This document shows positions 41,276 to 50,810 of a stretch of 64,000 nucleotides of DNA, one piece after another (position 1 is the first letter of the stretch; each line of letters opens with the position of its first letter). This DNA is from Ophiodon elongatus (Eukaryota; Chordata; Actinopteri; Perciformes; Hexagrammidae), in assembly GCA_016806645.1 (NCBI GenBank), contig JACSYO010001629.1, positions 1 through 64,000 on the forward strand, read 5' to 3'. The notes below the pieces were generated by a model that had not been told where the DNA came from, ran no database searches, and saw only the letters and a program-made list of their open reading frames with translations. The translations under genes were made by a program, and so were the position numbers.

Positions 41276-43889
41276 GAACAGAAATGCAGGCAAATTAGCA
41301 ACAAAATGAAATCCAGCATGATCATTTTTTTTACAATATTTGTTGTTGCCAATTGGTCTTTTTGGTAGTTATTAGAGAAGCTTTGAGACCAGTGTGGGCA
41401 GAGTGTTCAGTAATTCATTGTGATCTTGTGTGATGGATGCCCCATTTTGAAAAAATAAAATAAAATAAATAAATAGATCAATAAAAAGTTAACAAAAACC
41501 TTCTCTCCTTTGCATAGGTCTGAAAAAACGATAAACAAGACTAACGCTGATATGAACATCCCATCTGACCCAGAGTGGAGGTAGCTGTGAAACCATGCTC
41601 GTCTGCTGGAGCACAAACCTTCGGTTGGCTGCCCGCTCTAATTAGCACAAAACCCGTCCGTCTCATTTGTGGCGCGTCCTTGAAACGGCAGAAAGCAGCC
41701 CTGCCGTCTCCGTGTGGACTCTCTCCGGCTCTACGTATGAGGGACACTTCATGTCATCACTGGCAAAACGGCCTTGGACCGGATGAGCCTTTGTTTTCCT
41801 CGGGAGAACACACGCCCGCCCACCAGTCCGGTGCGGCCATCATACGCTGCTCAAAACGACCTGAGCGTTTACCCAGTGATCGGCTGAACTGAAGTGCACA
41901 GTGAAGGCTTGAAAGACAGATTTGCATGTGGATGAATTCCAAGAGAGGTATGGTTGTTGACACAGAGCCAACCAGCTTAAAGGCTGGGGATATACTGTAG
42001 ATATATATATTCTAATGTCCCAAAAGAATCCCATGAAAAGCCCAAAACTGATAAGGAAGTCATCCTAACAAGAACAGGAGTACCTATGTTGCCAAAGCCT
42101 GACCTTATCGCCATCATTACACAAAAAAGGTACAAAAGATGATCCTTCATTACCATGAAGACAAGCTCATTTGTGCCCAGCTGTTTTAAGAAATTAGCCT
42201 TTTATTCTTTTTTTTTTTTTTTAACTGCCACTATACATTTTTGTGACCTTCGTGTCTTCTTTCCTTTTGGCTTTATATCCCAAGCAGGAATGAATTGGCT
42301 TGGGATATAAATCTATTCACTTTTAAATACAAACATATTTGTAGTTTGGAATAAGTGTGCAGCCATTATGTTTCACCAACATTCAGAAGGTTAAGCATTA
42401 TGTCTTTGCGAGAGGCAATCAAGCTTTTGTGAACAGGAATTTAATAAACCATCTCGTAAAGAATAATTGGGCATACCCTTATCAGTGTATTATTATGATT
42501 ACATTTAGTTCAGTTTAGTTAAGAGTGGACTTCTATTGGAGAGTAAAGTGATGTTTCCTGAAGCTAACCCTTTTTCTTAAAATCCATTTGAGCCCTTTTG
42601 ACAGATGTTGATGTAAGCAATTCTTAAAAAGGCAAAAAAAAGAAGGTAAAATGCTATTCAAAACATCTGTATTACAATCTGCAACAAAGGGCATAAATTC
42701 ACCCCAAAATTTCCCATAACACAAAAGCTTTGAAAATGTTTAGGCTTTTTACTCAACTTCCCACAGTCATGAGACACATGCACTGGTTATGAGCCAGTGC
42801 TCTCACACATCTGTTCTCTGCAGGATAGAAAGCACCGACTGGCTGGAGGCATCGACATCTGTCACCGCTGGTGTCACTGGCACCAGCTGATCAGGTCACA
42901 CAAGTCCTGGTGTGTCGTAAAAGGGGACAACTTTTGCCATGGGTATAACTATAAATCAGGATGTGTATACTCATGGGATGAGTTTTAATGTTGTGCACTT
43001 GGGCCTGTTTTACACAGAGCCGTGGACTGCCGTTACCTGGCGTGACCCGGTAACACACCTCCACCCACACCTTCCTCTCCGTCTCGCTGTCTTTCATCAA
43101 CGCCTTCCCTCTCCTCGTTTCCCCCCTCGTCTTCTCATCCGTTGACCAAGCTGGTCAACCCCGATGCCCCTCTGCAGCGGGCGCCGCTCGGCTCGTTCTC
43201 GTTCACCGAGCACGCACATTAGCTTACTCAAGTGCGATACAATTAAACTGATCCAAACGCTGAAATGCGGGGCAAATGGGAGTTGTCTCGTTTAATAAAT
43301 CTTACATGGTAATCTGCAGGAAGTCGTGTGTTCTCACAATCAAACACGAACCAAGCAGCGCACTTAATCTGAGTGGAAACTAGGATTCTTTTGATAGAAA
43401 AAGTAGGTGAGTTAAGTAAAACATCAGTGGCTTTGTCAGCTACTTAACCTTTCAACAAGAAAGGTTGCCGTAAGGAGAGTCAGAGGCCAGACCTACGCCT
43501 CTCCGAAGGAGAATAAGACAACGGTGTTAGACGGTCTATAAAAGAAAGAATAGCTCCTAAATGGAAAGTGACAGCTGAGATGGATGTGGCAAATGAAGAC
43601 TGAGCCTCCAGGAGGTCTCTGGGCAGATGTCAAGCACATCAAACGGACTCAGACCAAAGCGGTACAGGAAGTGAGAAAGAAAGTACAGCTATAAGTGCTT
43701 GGTTGAGTATGTGTGTATCTGTATCTGTCCACGTCTAATCTCGCCATACTACTCGACCCATCAGCCTAATATTTTCAATGCTCATTTCAAGGACATCTCC
43801 TGGTTGCAGTGATTTTCAATCTTTGAAAAAAACGATTTAATTAACTGTTTTATAGGGTGCTGACTCCTCCCTCTTAAAACAGCCAGTAG
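41276..43889. other. Non-coding stretch, no gene seen
   Basis: Contains an A/T tract at 41450-41475, a poly(T) at 42210-42224 and a 14-bp inverted repeat at 42272-42311. No exon supported. Confidence 0.5.
42272..42311. repeat. Perfect 14-bp inverted repeat
   Basis: TTTATATCCCAAGC and its exact reverse complement GCTTGGGATATAAA are separated by 12 bases. It could be a hairpin or the remnant of a small palindromic element. Confidence 0.9.
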
Positions 43890-44310
43890 GATCCGCAAGT
43901 GATCAACAACTGCTTTCAGTAGTAAAATAAATTGAAGGCAATCGCTAAGGCTAAAAACAAGCCAGACAGTCTGTTGCAGGCCACATTTTGGCCTTTGTCA
44001 TGGTCGAAAAGTTTGGCGGATAACACATTGGCTATGGAATTAATCTGCTGATGCTTCGGTTCAAAATGAGACCAAAGTTAGGCACAATAAGAGATGAAGA
44101 AATCCCCATTTTTTGTTAATGTCGCTGCCATCTTGATTGTAAGGGAGCCAGGAGGGACAATTGAATGAGATTCAATTCTTCTTTGTTCGTGAGGAGAGAG
44201 GGAGACACACCCCCGGTGGAGGACTGCACTCTGCAGGTTTTTCATTAATAGAGAAGTTCACTCAGCAGTCTTCACATGTTTATCAAAAGGACCAATACCC
44301 TTTAAGCTCC
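43890..44310 (+). repeat. Dispersed repeat copy A, paired with 57893-58300
   Basis: Shares ordered blocks with 57893-58300: GATCAACAACTG, GGCTAAAAAC, CACATTTTGGCCTTT, ATTAAT[C/T], GGGACAATTGA[A/G]TGAGATT, TTCTTTGTT and GAGGAGAGAGGGAGACAC. Divergence is substantial, with small indels. No coding capacity and no clear ends. I do not know the family name. Confidence 0.75.
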
Positions 44311-45372
44311 GTGGCCTTTCCTACAAAGATGAAGTCAAACGATTGTCGTGGTTGTACGGTGTCCTTTTTATGTATATAATTCATATTAAAAAGCAACGCC
44401 TCCAATGAAATTCTATCTTGTTTTATTCAACACAAAGCCACATTGAGCAGCTTTGTAAGCCTCAAGTATAGGAGAGATAAACACTTGAAAGGCTTAAAAG
44501 ACTCCTACTGCTGTAGTAGCAGCACGGCAGCACTCCCTTCTGACCTGAATTGAAAATGGTGAAGGAAGCCTTATTGCAGCTGCGTTGGACATGTTAGTGT
44601 GTTGCCGTTTCATTTGCCAACTTTATATTGCACTTTTGATTAGATACACACAGAAGAAATCCCTGCCACCGACAACTGGCTAGGGAACAAATGACAGGAG
44701 ATCTGCTTTAAATGGGGGCGGGATCAATGAAACAGTAAAATGGATTTGAAATTTCTCAGAGTCAATCCAATGCATCCTGAAGGTGGAGTTTACTACAGCT
44801 GTGATGGATGGTGCTCCCGAACGCCCTCTTGTTCTAATCTAGGCAACAACAAGCCACGTCACCGCGGCTGAATCGGTTAACAGGCTGCAAGACGGCTGAA
44901 AGGACTGCATTAATGGCTCCATTATAAACCGAAGATGTAAATGGAGAATGGACTGAATTTACACAGCAGCTTTATCCCAAGAGTGGCGTAAAGAGCTTCA
45001 CAATGTGTCACAATCACAAACATATACAAACAAATTAATGCACGAATAGCGGCAGAGCTGCCATGAAGACTATGGGCATGACTACAGAGACTACACTTCA
45101 CTGGATTGGACATGGAGTAAGGCCTCCGACAGCTGAATGCGGTCTCTGCTGTATGACAATTAATATCTACAGGTATTTTGAAACATACATTTTGCATATT
45201 TGCTAGATAGCAAGGTGAGCTTTGAAAATCTATGGATGTTAAGTGTTCTGTAGAGCTCTCACTTTCATTAGAAATTGAAATGCTTCAAATTAACGCTCAA
45301 GTTCAAATGATTGAGCTAACTTTGAACGTAATCCGTTATAATGTACTGTAGCCAAGATTAAATATTCAAATT
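44311..45372. other. Non-coding stretch, no gene seen
   Basis: Unique-looking AT-rich DNA. Nothing assigned. Confidence 0.5.
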
Positions 45373-45373
45373 C

Positions 45374-45742
45374 GCTGCACGGTGGCTAGCACTGTCACCT
45401 CACAGCAAGAGGGGCCGGGGTTCGATCCCCGATCCCGTTTGGTCCTTCTGTGTGGAGTTTGCACTTTCTCCGCGTGGCAGCGTGGGTTCCCTCCGGGTTC
45501 CCTCCGGGTTCCTCCCGGGTTCCTCCCACAGCCCAAAGACAAGCAGCTTAGGCTAATTGAAGACTCTAATTGCCCGTAGGTGTGAATATGAGCAGGAATG
45601 GTCGTCTGTCTCTATGTGTGCCCTGAGATAAACTGGTGACCTGTCCAGGGTGAATCCTGCCTTCGCCCAATCTCAGCTGGGATCGGCTCCAGCCTCCCCG
45701 CGATCCGGAAAAGGATCAGTGGTTTGGATAATGGAATGGAAT
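45374..45742 (+). mobile_element. tRNA-derived SINE
   Basis: The head carries an A-box-like CGGTGGCTAGCACTG and a B box GGTTCGATCCC at 45419-45429, spaced as in tRNA promoters. The body contains GTGTGGAGTTTGCACTTTCT, GCCCAAAGACAAGCAGCTTA, AATTGCCCGTAGGTGTGAAT, GGTGACCTGTCCAGGGTGAA and GGGATCGGCTCCAGCC. It ends near 45740 with a GGATAATGGAATGGA tail. I recall the whole as a widespread teleost SINE with a LINE-related tail. Possible target duplication: ATTCAAATTC on the left against ATCAAGTTC on the right, imperfect. An internal 11-bp unit is repeated four times (45484-45527). Confidence 0.85.
45484..45527 (+). repeat. 11-bp unit x 4 inside the SINE
   Basis: GGGTTCCCTCC occurs twice, then GGGTTCCTCCC twice. 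SINE copies I recall have a single such segment, so this looks like local slippage within this copy. Confidence 0.9.
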
Positions 45743-46109
45743 AATCAAGTTCACAACATGTTTATGTCTCATGGTCAATAATGAACTTCCATAATAGTAA
45801 AAACAGGTCACGTCTTCATGGGACAGCACTGGACGGTGTTTGTAAAAATGTCACTATGATCTATTGCCCTGTTGCCCTCAGCAAATTATGGCATTGTTCT
45901 CTTTGCTAAGGCAAAATTAAGTAATATTATCTAGCTGTGTAGAGCAGATACTTGACACCAAGCGATCGAACAAGTAATATGCCTTTGGATTTTGGATTCT
46001 ACACGATGGATGGGAATATTGTGGATAAATTAAGGCTGTTTGCTAACTGCTAACAGATCTGAGGTCCCCCGTTGGAATGAGACCACGTGGGTTGTGTTCT
46101 AATCAATTT
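45743..46109. other. Non-coding stretch, no gene seen
   Basis: No repeat or exon recognised. Confidence 0.5.
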
Positions 46110-46152
46110 AAAAAAGGAGATCAGTACCACTCTCGTGTCTGTGCAGTAAATA

Positions 46153-46355
46153 CAGTGGAGGAAATAAGTATTTGATCCCTTGCCGATTTTGTAAGTTTGC
46201 CCACTTACAAAGAAATGAATGGTCTATAATTGTAATGGTAGGTGTATTTGAACAGTGAGACAGAATACAAAAAAAGAATTCCAGAAAATCACATAATTTA
46301 AAAGCTATAAATTGATTTGCATTTGATTGTGTGAAATAAGTATTTGATCCCCTAG
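46153..46355 (+). repeat. Left IR/DR terminal inverted repeat of the Tc1 element
   Basis: Outer and inner transposase-binding-type direct repeats share AAATAAGTATTTGATCCC. The stretch between them pairs with the right end, including CCACTTACAAAGAAATGAAT. Confidence 0.92.
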
Positions 46356-46532
46356 CAACCAGCAAGAATTCTGGCTCCCACAAACCAGTTAGATTAGTTC
46401 TCTCACTTTCAGAAAGTACTCTGAATTTCAACTGTTACCTGTATAAAAGACACCTGTCGACAGAATTAACAGAATCCACAGAATCAATCAATCAATCAGA
46501 TTCCAACCTCTCCACCAACCTCTCCATGGACC

Positions 46533-47407
46533 ATGGGCAAGACCAAAGAGCTGTCTAAGGACGTCAGGGACCAGATGGTAGACCTGCACAAGGCTGGAAT
46601 GGGCTACAAGACCATCGCCAAGCAGCTTTAGTGAGAAGGAGACAACTGTTTTGGAATTTGGAAAAATTTGGAAATGGAAGAAACGCAACATTAACATCAA
46701 TCGCCCTCTGTCTGGGGCTCCACCCAAGATCTCGCCTCGTGGGGTATCAATGATCATGAGAAAGGTGAGGAATCAGCCCAGAACTACATGGGAGGAACTT
46801 GTTAATGATCTCAAGACAGCTGGGAAGGTGATGTGGTCAGATGAAACCAAACTGAAGCTCTTTGGCATCAACTCAACTCGCTGTATTTGGAGGAAGAGAA
46901 AAGCTGACTATAACCCCAAGAACACCATCCCCACTGCCAAGCATGGAGGTGGAAACATTATGCTTTGGGGGTGTCTCTCTGCTAAGGGGACAGGACGACT
47001 TCACCGCATCAAGAGGAGGATAGATGGGGCCATGTACTGTGAAATCTTGGCCGACAACCTTGTTCCCTCAGCCAGGACACTGAAAATGGTTCGTGGCTGG
47101 ATATTCCAGCACGACAATGACCCAAAACATACGGCCAAGGCAACGAAGGAGTGGCTCAAGAAGAAGCACATTAAGGTCATGGAGTGGCCTAGCCAGTCTC
47201 CGGACCTTAATACCATAGAAAATCTGTGGAGGGAGTTGAAGCTTCGAGTTTCCAAATCGACAGCCTTGAAACCTTGAGGATTTGGAGAGGATCTGTGAAG
47301 AGGAGTGGACCAAAATCCCTCCTGAGATGTGTGCAACCCTGGTGACCAACTACAAGAGACGTCTGACCTCTGTGCTTGCTAACAATGGTTTATCCACCAA
47401 GTACTGA
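46533..47407 (+). pseudogene. Tc1-family transposase, inactivated
   Basis: The start ATG at 46533 follows an A/C-rich leader and opens with MGKTKELSKDVRDQMVDLHK, the first helix-turn-helix of the paired-like DNA-binding domain. Breaks: (1) near 46629 an extra TA creates a stop and frameshift after KQL; (2) around 46827 a large internal stretch is missing, joining LKTAGK directly to VMWSDETK, so the end of the DNA-binding region and the linker are gone; (3) near 47258 an extra T shifts frame and gives an early stop; (4) in the following frame one Arg codon has become TGA. The catalytic DDE/DDD parts survive in one frame: the Asp in WSDETK, the Asp in FQHDNDPKHTAK, and the Glu region in SPDLNTIENLWRELK. 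The C-terminal peptide (KIPPEM...TSVLANNGLSTKY) is still readable in another frame, ending at a TGA at about 47405. Loss of the linker makes activity impossible. Confidence 0.93.
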
Positions 47408-47418
47408 GTCATGTTTTG

Positions 47419-47622
47419 CTAGGGGATCAAATACTTATTTCACACAAGCAAATGCAAATTAATTTATAACTTTTATATGATGTGATTTTCTGGATTTTGT
47501 TTTGATATTCTGTCTCTCACTGTTCAAATACACATACCATTACAATTATAGACCGTTCATTTCTTTGTAAGTGGGCAAACTTACAAAATCAGCAAGGGAT
47601 CAAATACTTATTTCCTCCACTG
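47419..47622 (-). repeat. Right IR/DR terminal inverted repeat of the Tc1 element
   Basis: Reverse complement of the left end. The inner repeat GGGGATCAAATACTTATTTC begins at 47422 and the outer one ends at 47622 with CCTCCACTG. Confidence 0.92.
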
Positions 47623-47681
47623 TATATAGCTCGAGCCAGCAGCTGGTTAGCTTAGCTTAGCATGAAGACTGGAAAATAGTA

Positions 47682-47950
47682 GGGCTGCCGGCCCTCAGTC
47701 GATTAGTCAACTAATCTGTCGTTTTGGTCTTACTCGACTAAGATTTCTTTAGTCTATATGTTGTTGTTTTTTTCCTGCTGAATGACTTATTTACAAGAAA
47801 CTCCTGAGCACATCTCTGATTCAAAGTGGTGACAATCTCTGACACAAGATTCAAAGTGGTGTTTTAGTGGGATTCTTTGAGTTCTATAGATCTGTTGATA
47901 AAATCAACTAATTGATTAGTCGACAAAGAAAAAAACAAACAAGCCTTGAT
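47682..47950 (+). mobile_element. Inserted dispersed element (AGGGCTGCCGG...TTAGTCGAC family)
   Basis: Starts TAGGGCTGCCGGCCCTCAGT, then CGATTAGTCAACTAATCTGT, and near its right side has AATCAACTAATTGATTAGTC GAC split by one base. These are complementary-looking ends. I recall a teleost non-autonomous element with AGGGCTGC termini and internal TTAGTCGACTAA motifs. The right terminus seems truncated here before the host repeat resumes. Superfamily uncertain, possibly hAT. Confidence 0.6.
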
Positions 47951-48015
47951 CGATCCAAAAGTTAACATCTGCCTACCAACACCCCTAAAGAGGTTACCGA
48001 GCAACCTGTGGAGAC

Positions 48016-49246
48016 TCCAGATCTCCAAGAAACAGTCTAGCCACCCATAAAAACCACAAACATGTGGCCTTTACACGTCATTTTGTTTGTATGAATGAAG
48101 CCAACCTACGCCTTTGAACACATTCATATATACTACTTCTAACTGGTGCATAGACAGCCACGCCTGACCCAAATGAGCCCACAGGTCATCATGTGTGACT
48201 TGCAGTGTGGTGTCACGGTAGGCTGGGCGAGAGGGATGACTGATCCCTCCCAACGGGCAGCACTTAGTGAACAGCCTGTCTTGCGGCTACAGCAGCCAAC
48301 TAGCACCACGCGGGCAGCCACACTTGATATTCCCAGCACAGCTCAGCTCAAATGGGACATCTGTTAGCTTCCTGCAGCTCGGCCTCCATAAACCCACCTC
48401 CCTCACAATGAGGCACCGCCTGGAGGAACGGGCGATGAACTGCCCAGCTGCTTCGATATTGCTTTGGCAACTTCAACCGACGGAACTCGTTCAAGATAAT
48501 ATTTTGGTGCACTCCGCACACTTGCTGATGAGCGAAGGGGTCCGCAGGTGATTAGAGGTCGCGCAGCCACAGCCTTCAAGCATGTGTCGTTTTTAAAGCA
48601 GGCCGCCCACCCTCTTTATGTACTTTATACTTGTTAAGGAAACAGAGAGGTATGCAGATGCAAAGGGTTTAGAGGACCAAGATTAAAAAAAAGTCCTTGA
48701 GTGGCAAATCGATCCAACACCCATGTGGAGTGAGTCTTTGAGTTTGGGAGTCTGCTGCACGAGCACCGCAAACAAACTGAGCATCTGGCGCTTCAGGAGG
48801 CCTCGAGTAGATGCTGCTGACAGGTTGATCCAGTTCAACACCCTCTAATCTACTCCTCTGCCACAGAGAAATCTTCAAATTGCTCCTCCTATGCGAGTCG
48901 CCACGGCGCTCTCCTCCTTACACTGCTGACGCTCCGCTCAATAATAAAAGCGATTTTCCATTAAAACGACGAAACCCCCTGGCTGAAAGATGTCAGTCCA
49001 TCAAAAGAACAATTGTCGCTGTGGCGGACTGGGCTCTTGAGAAGAAAAGAGAACGACCATTTAAATGCGAACGTTACTATTTTGCGAGAGGGGGGGGGGC
49101 CTTTTCTTTCTGCCATTCACTCAAACACTCTTTTAACCCTCCTTTTTTTCAAAATGGACTGCTTTCCACAAACACAAACCAGTCTGAAAATACTGCTCAA
49201 TACATTTACCTCAACTTCATACATCTATAAAGTATGTATACATTTA
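48016..49246. other. Non-coding stretch, no gene seen
   Basis: Contains a G-run at about 49090-49099. No exon or element supported. Confidence 0.5.
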
Positions 49247-49609
49247 GGGCCTTGTTCAGACTGCCAGGCCAAATACAGATTGTATCCACATTGATTTTTA
49301 GATGGCGAAAAACCAAAATCAAATTAGATTTTTGCATAATTGGACGTGGTTCAAAATGGACTCCAAATGTATTTCTACACAGGCGTCAACCTGTGACGGA
49401 CTCAGTGAAGCCATGACTTCAGCACGGAACATCGTAGTGCACCGGACGAGTCCCGCGGCCCAACTTGACAATTGATTGAAGAAATGATGGACCTCCATTT
49501 CTCTCGCTTCAGCGGGCACCCACGTCGTTACCACAGCAACCCAGGTTGGCGATGTCGTGGAACACACAAATCCTATCTGAACACTTGCCAATAACAGTAC
49601 GAACGGCCC
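49247..49609. mobile_element. Probable MITE with GGGCC...TTC.ACTG termini, ~363 bp
   Basis: The left end is GGGCCTTGTTCAGACTGCCA and the right end in reverse complement is GGGCCGTTCGTACTGTTATT, giving an imperfect terminal inverted repeat of about 15 bases. The interior shows AAATACAGATTGTATCC near the left and ACAAATCCTATCTGAACACT near the right. I recall a teleost family with GGGC..GTTCAGACTG ends. No clear target duplication (TTA on the left, GAG on the right), so the exact end or superfamily is unsure. Confidence 0.5.
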
Positions 49610-50368
49610 GAGTCAAAGACCTTATTTAAGAAACTAAATCGAGGAATGAAGCCTGATTGACTTTTCAAAAACTAAGCGGTTTCAGCGGAAAAGCTGACGG
49701 AACATCTTTGAGGGAAGTCACCGCTAACACGCAACCATCGTCAGTAGAATGACAGGAGCACAGATGAATGCAGAAACGACCCCCAAAAAGAATTCAGAAT
49801 TGCTTGTGCTTCAAAAGAAAAAGAAAAAAACTACACTGTAAACGCATCTAAGGTGCATGTTTGTCACAGCTCACCGACGAGGAGCACCATTCTACTCTCT
49901 AGGTGTATTAACGAGGCCATTCATGCCGGGCTGTACACAGAGGCTAAGCGGCTTCAGCTCCTGAGCCAACAGTAAACACTGAAACCAACACTGACCCACT
50001 AGACAGATTAGTGACCCGATATGTGCGCTCACACTTTTTTTTTTTTTTTACATATGTGCAAAAACAATCCCACAGGAATTAGACAGTCGACATGGCAACA
50101 CACTAGACAAACCTGCCGTGTGTTTTACGTTTAGCTGCGTTTTGAAACCGATAGCTGCTGCAGGACACTGTGGAGTGTGTGTGTGTGTGTGTGTGTGTGT
50201 ACGCACGCACACAGCGACAGCATGTGATGTTGTGGATCACAGATATACGGGCGTTTCCCATGTTGTTTATATAGCAGTGAACTGCACACTATATGCACCA
50301 CACCACAATGACAAGAATCACGTACCACAATCATGTATTATGATTCCCATAGTTATAATGTATTATGA
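49610..50368. other. Non-coding stretch, no gene seen
   Basis: Contains a T-run at 50036-50050 and a (GT)n at 50175-50200. Nothing coding. Confidence 0.5.
50175..50200. repeat. (GT)n microsatellite
   Basis: About thirteen GT units followed by ACGCACGCACAC. Confidence 0.9.
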
Positions 50369-50496
50369 TGTGATCATAAGTTACTCTTAAGTGCTCATTG
50401 TTTGCTTTAAGTAATGTGAAATTGAAATCTACGTTTTGTGCGGTTGTTTACTTTATTCAATGCAAACAATAAGCACTTAGTGACTTATAATTACAT
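50369..50496. repeat. Imperfect fold-back, ~40-bp arms
   Basis: The left arm contains ATAAGTTACTCTTAAGTGCT and CATTGTTTGC. The reverse complement of the right arm contains ATAAGTCACTAAGTGCT and TATTGTTTGC; the arms match except for a 3-base gap and a few changes. It sits inside a wider segment (about 50330-50720) rich in TTATAATG-type words, which may be one decayed element. Confidence 0.65.
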
Positions 50497-50763
50497 GAAA
50501 ATGAATTATAACATTGATTATGATGCATTGTAAAAATGAGAATTATAATAAACTATGATCGTTGAAAAAGAACTATCAATGACTATTACAAAATTGTAAT
50601 TTTAAAAAGCTCTATGATGTGTTATGGTCATTATAATGAAGTGTAAAGAAAATTTGTTTATAACTAATTATACAGTGCTATAAACAGATTGAAACGCATT
50701 ATTAGAATGTTAATGCATTAAAGATATGGAAAGGTTACCAAAATAACAACACAACCTATTTCT

Positions 50764-50810
<47 letters not shown>

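Larger units (their letters stand above)
46153..47622 (+). mobile_element. Tc1-like DNA transposon, 1470 bp, IR/DR ends, TA duplication
   Basis: The element runs between two TA dinucleotides (46151-46152 and 47623-47624), the Tc1/mariner target. The outer ends are CAGTGGAGGAAATAAGTATT on the left and its reverse complement on the right. A second copy of the core GAAATAAGTATTTGATCCC occurs inside each end (46332-46350 and its complement at about 47423-47441). The terminal inverted repeats are therefore about 203 bp each with paired direct repeats, the IR/DR structure of fish Tc1 elements. The two ends remain closely similar, so the insertion is not very ancient. The transposase gene inside is broken; see the separate entry. 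Confidence 0.95.
46110..48015 (+). repeat. Old dispersed repeat split by a Tc1 element and a second element
   Basis: Host pieces: 46110-46152 (GTACCACTCTCGTGTCTGTG then CAGTAAATA), 47623-47681 (TATAGCTCGAGCCAGCAGCT then GGTTAGCTTAGCTTAGCATG and AAGACTGGAAAATAG), and about 47955-48015 (TCCAAAAGTTAACATCTGCC then TACCAACACCCCTAAAG). In the family I recall these pieces are contiguous apart from the segment lost at the second junction. Its core also occurs at 14216, 40783 and 59760. Confidence 0.7.

Noticed and set aside
45374..45480. Functional tRNA gene
   Set aside because: A and B boxes are present, but the rest is SINE body and no cloverleaf with acceptor stem can be formed.
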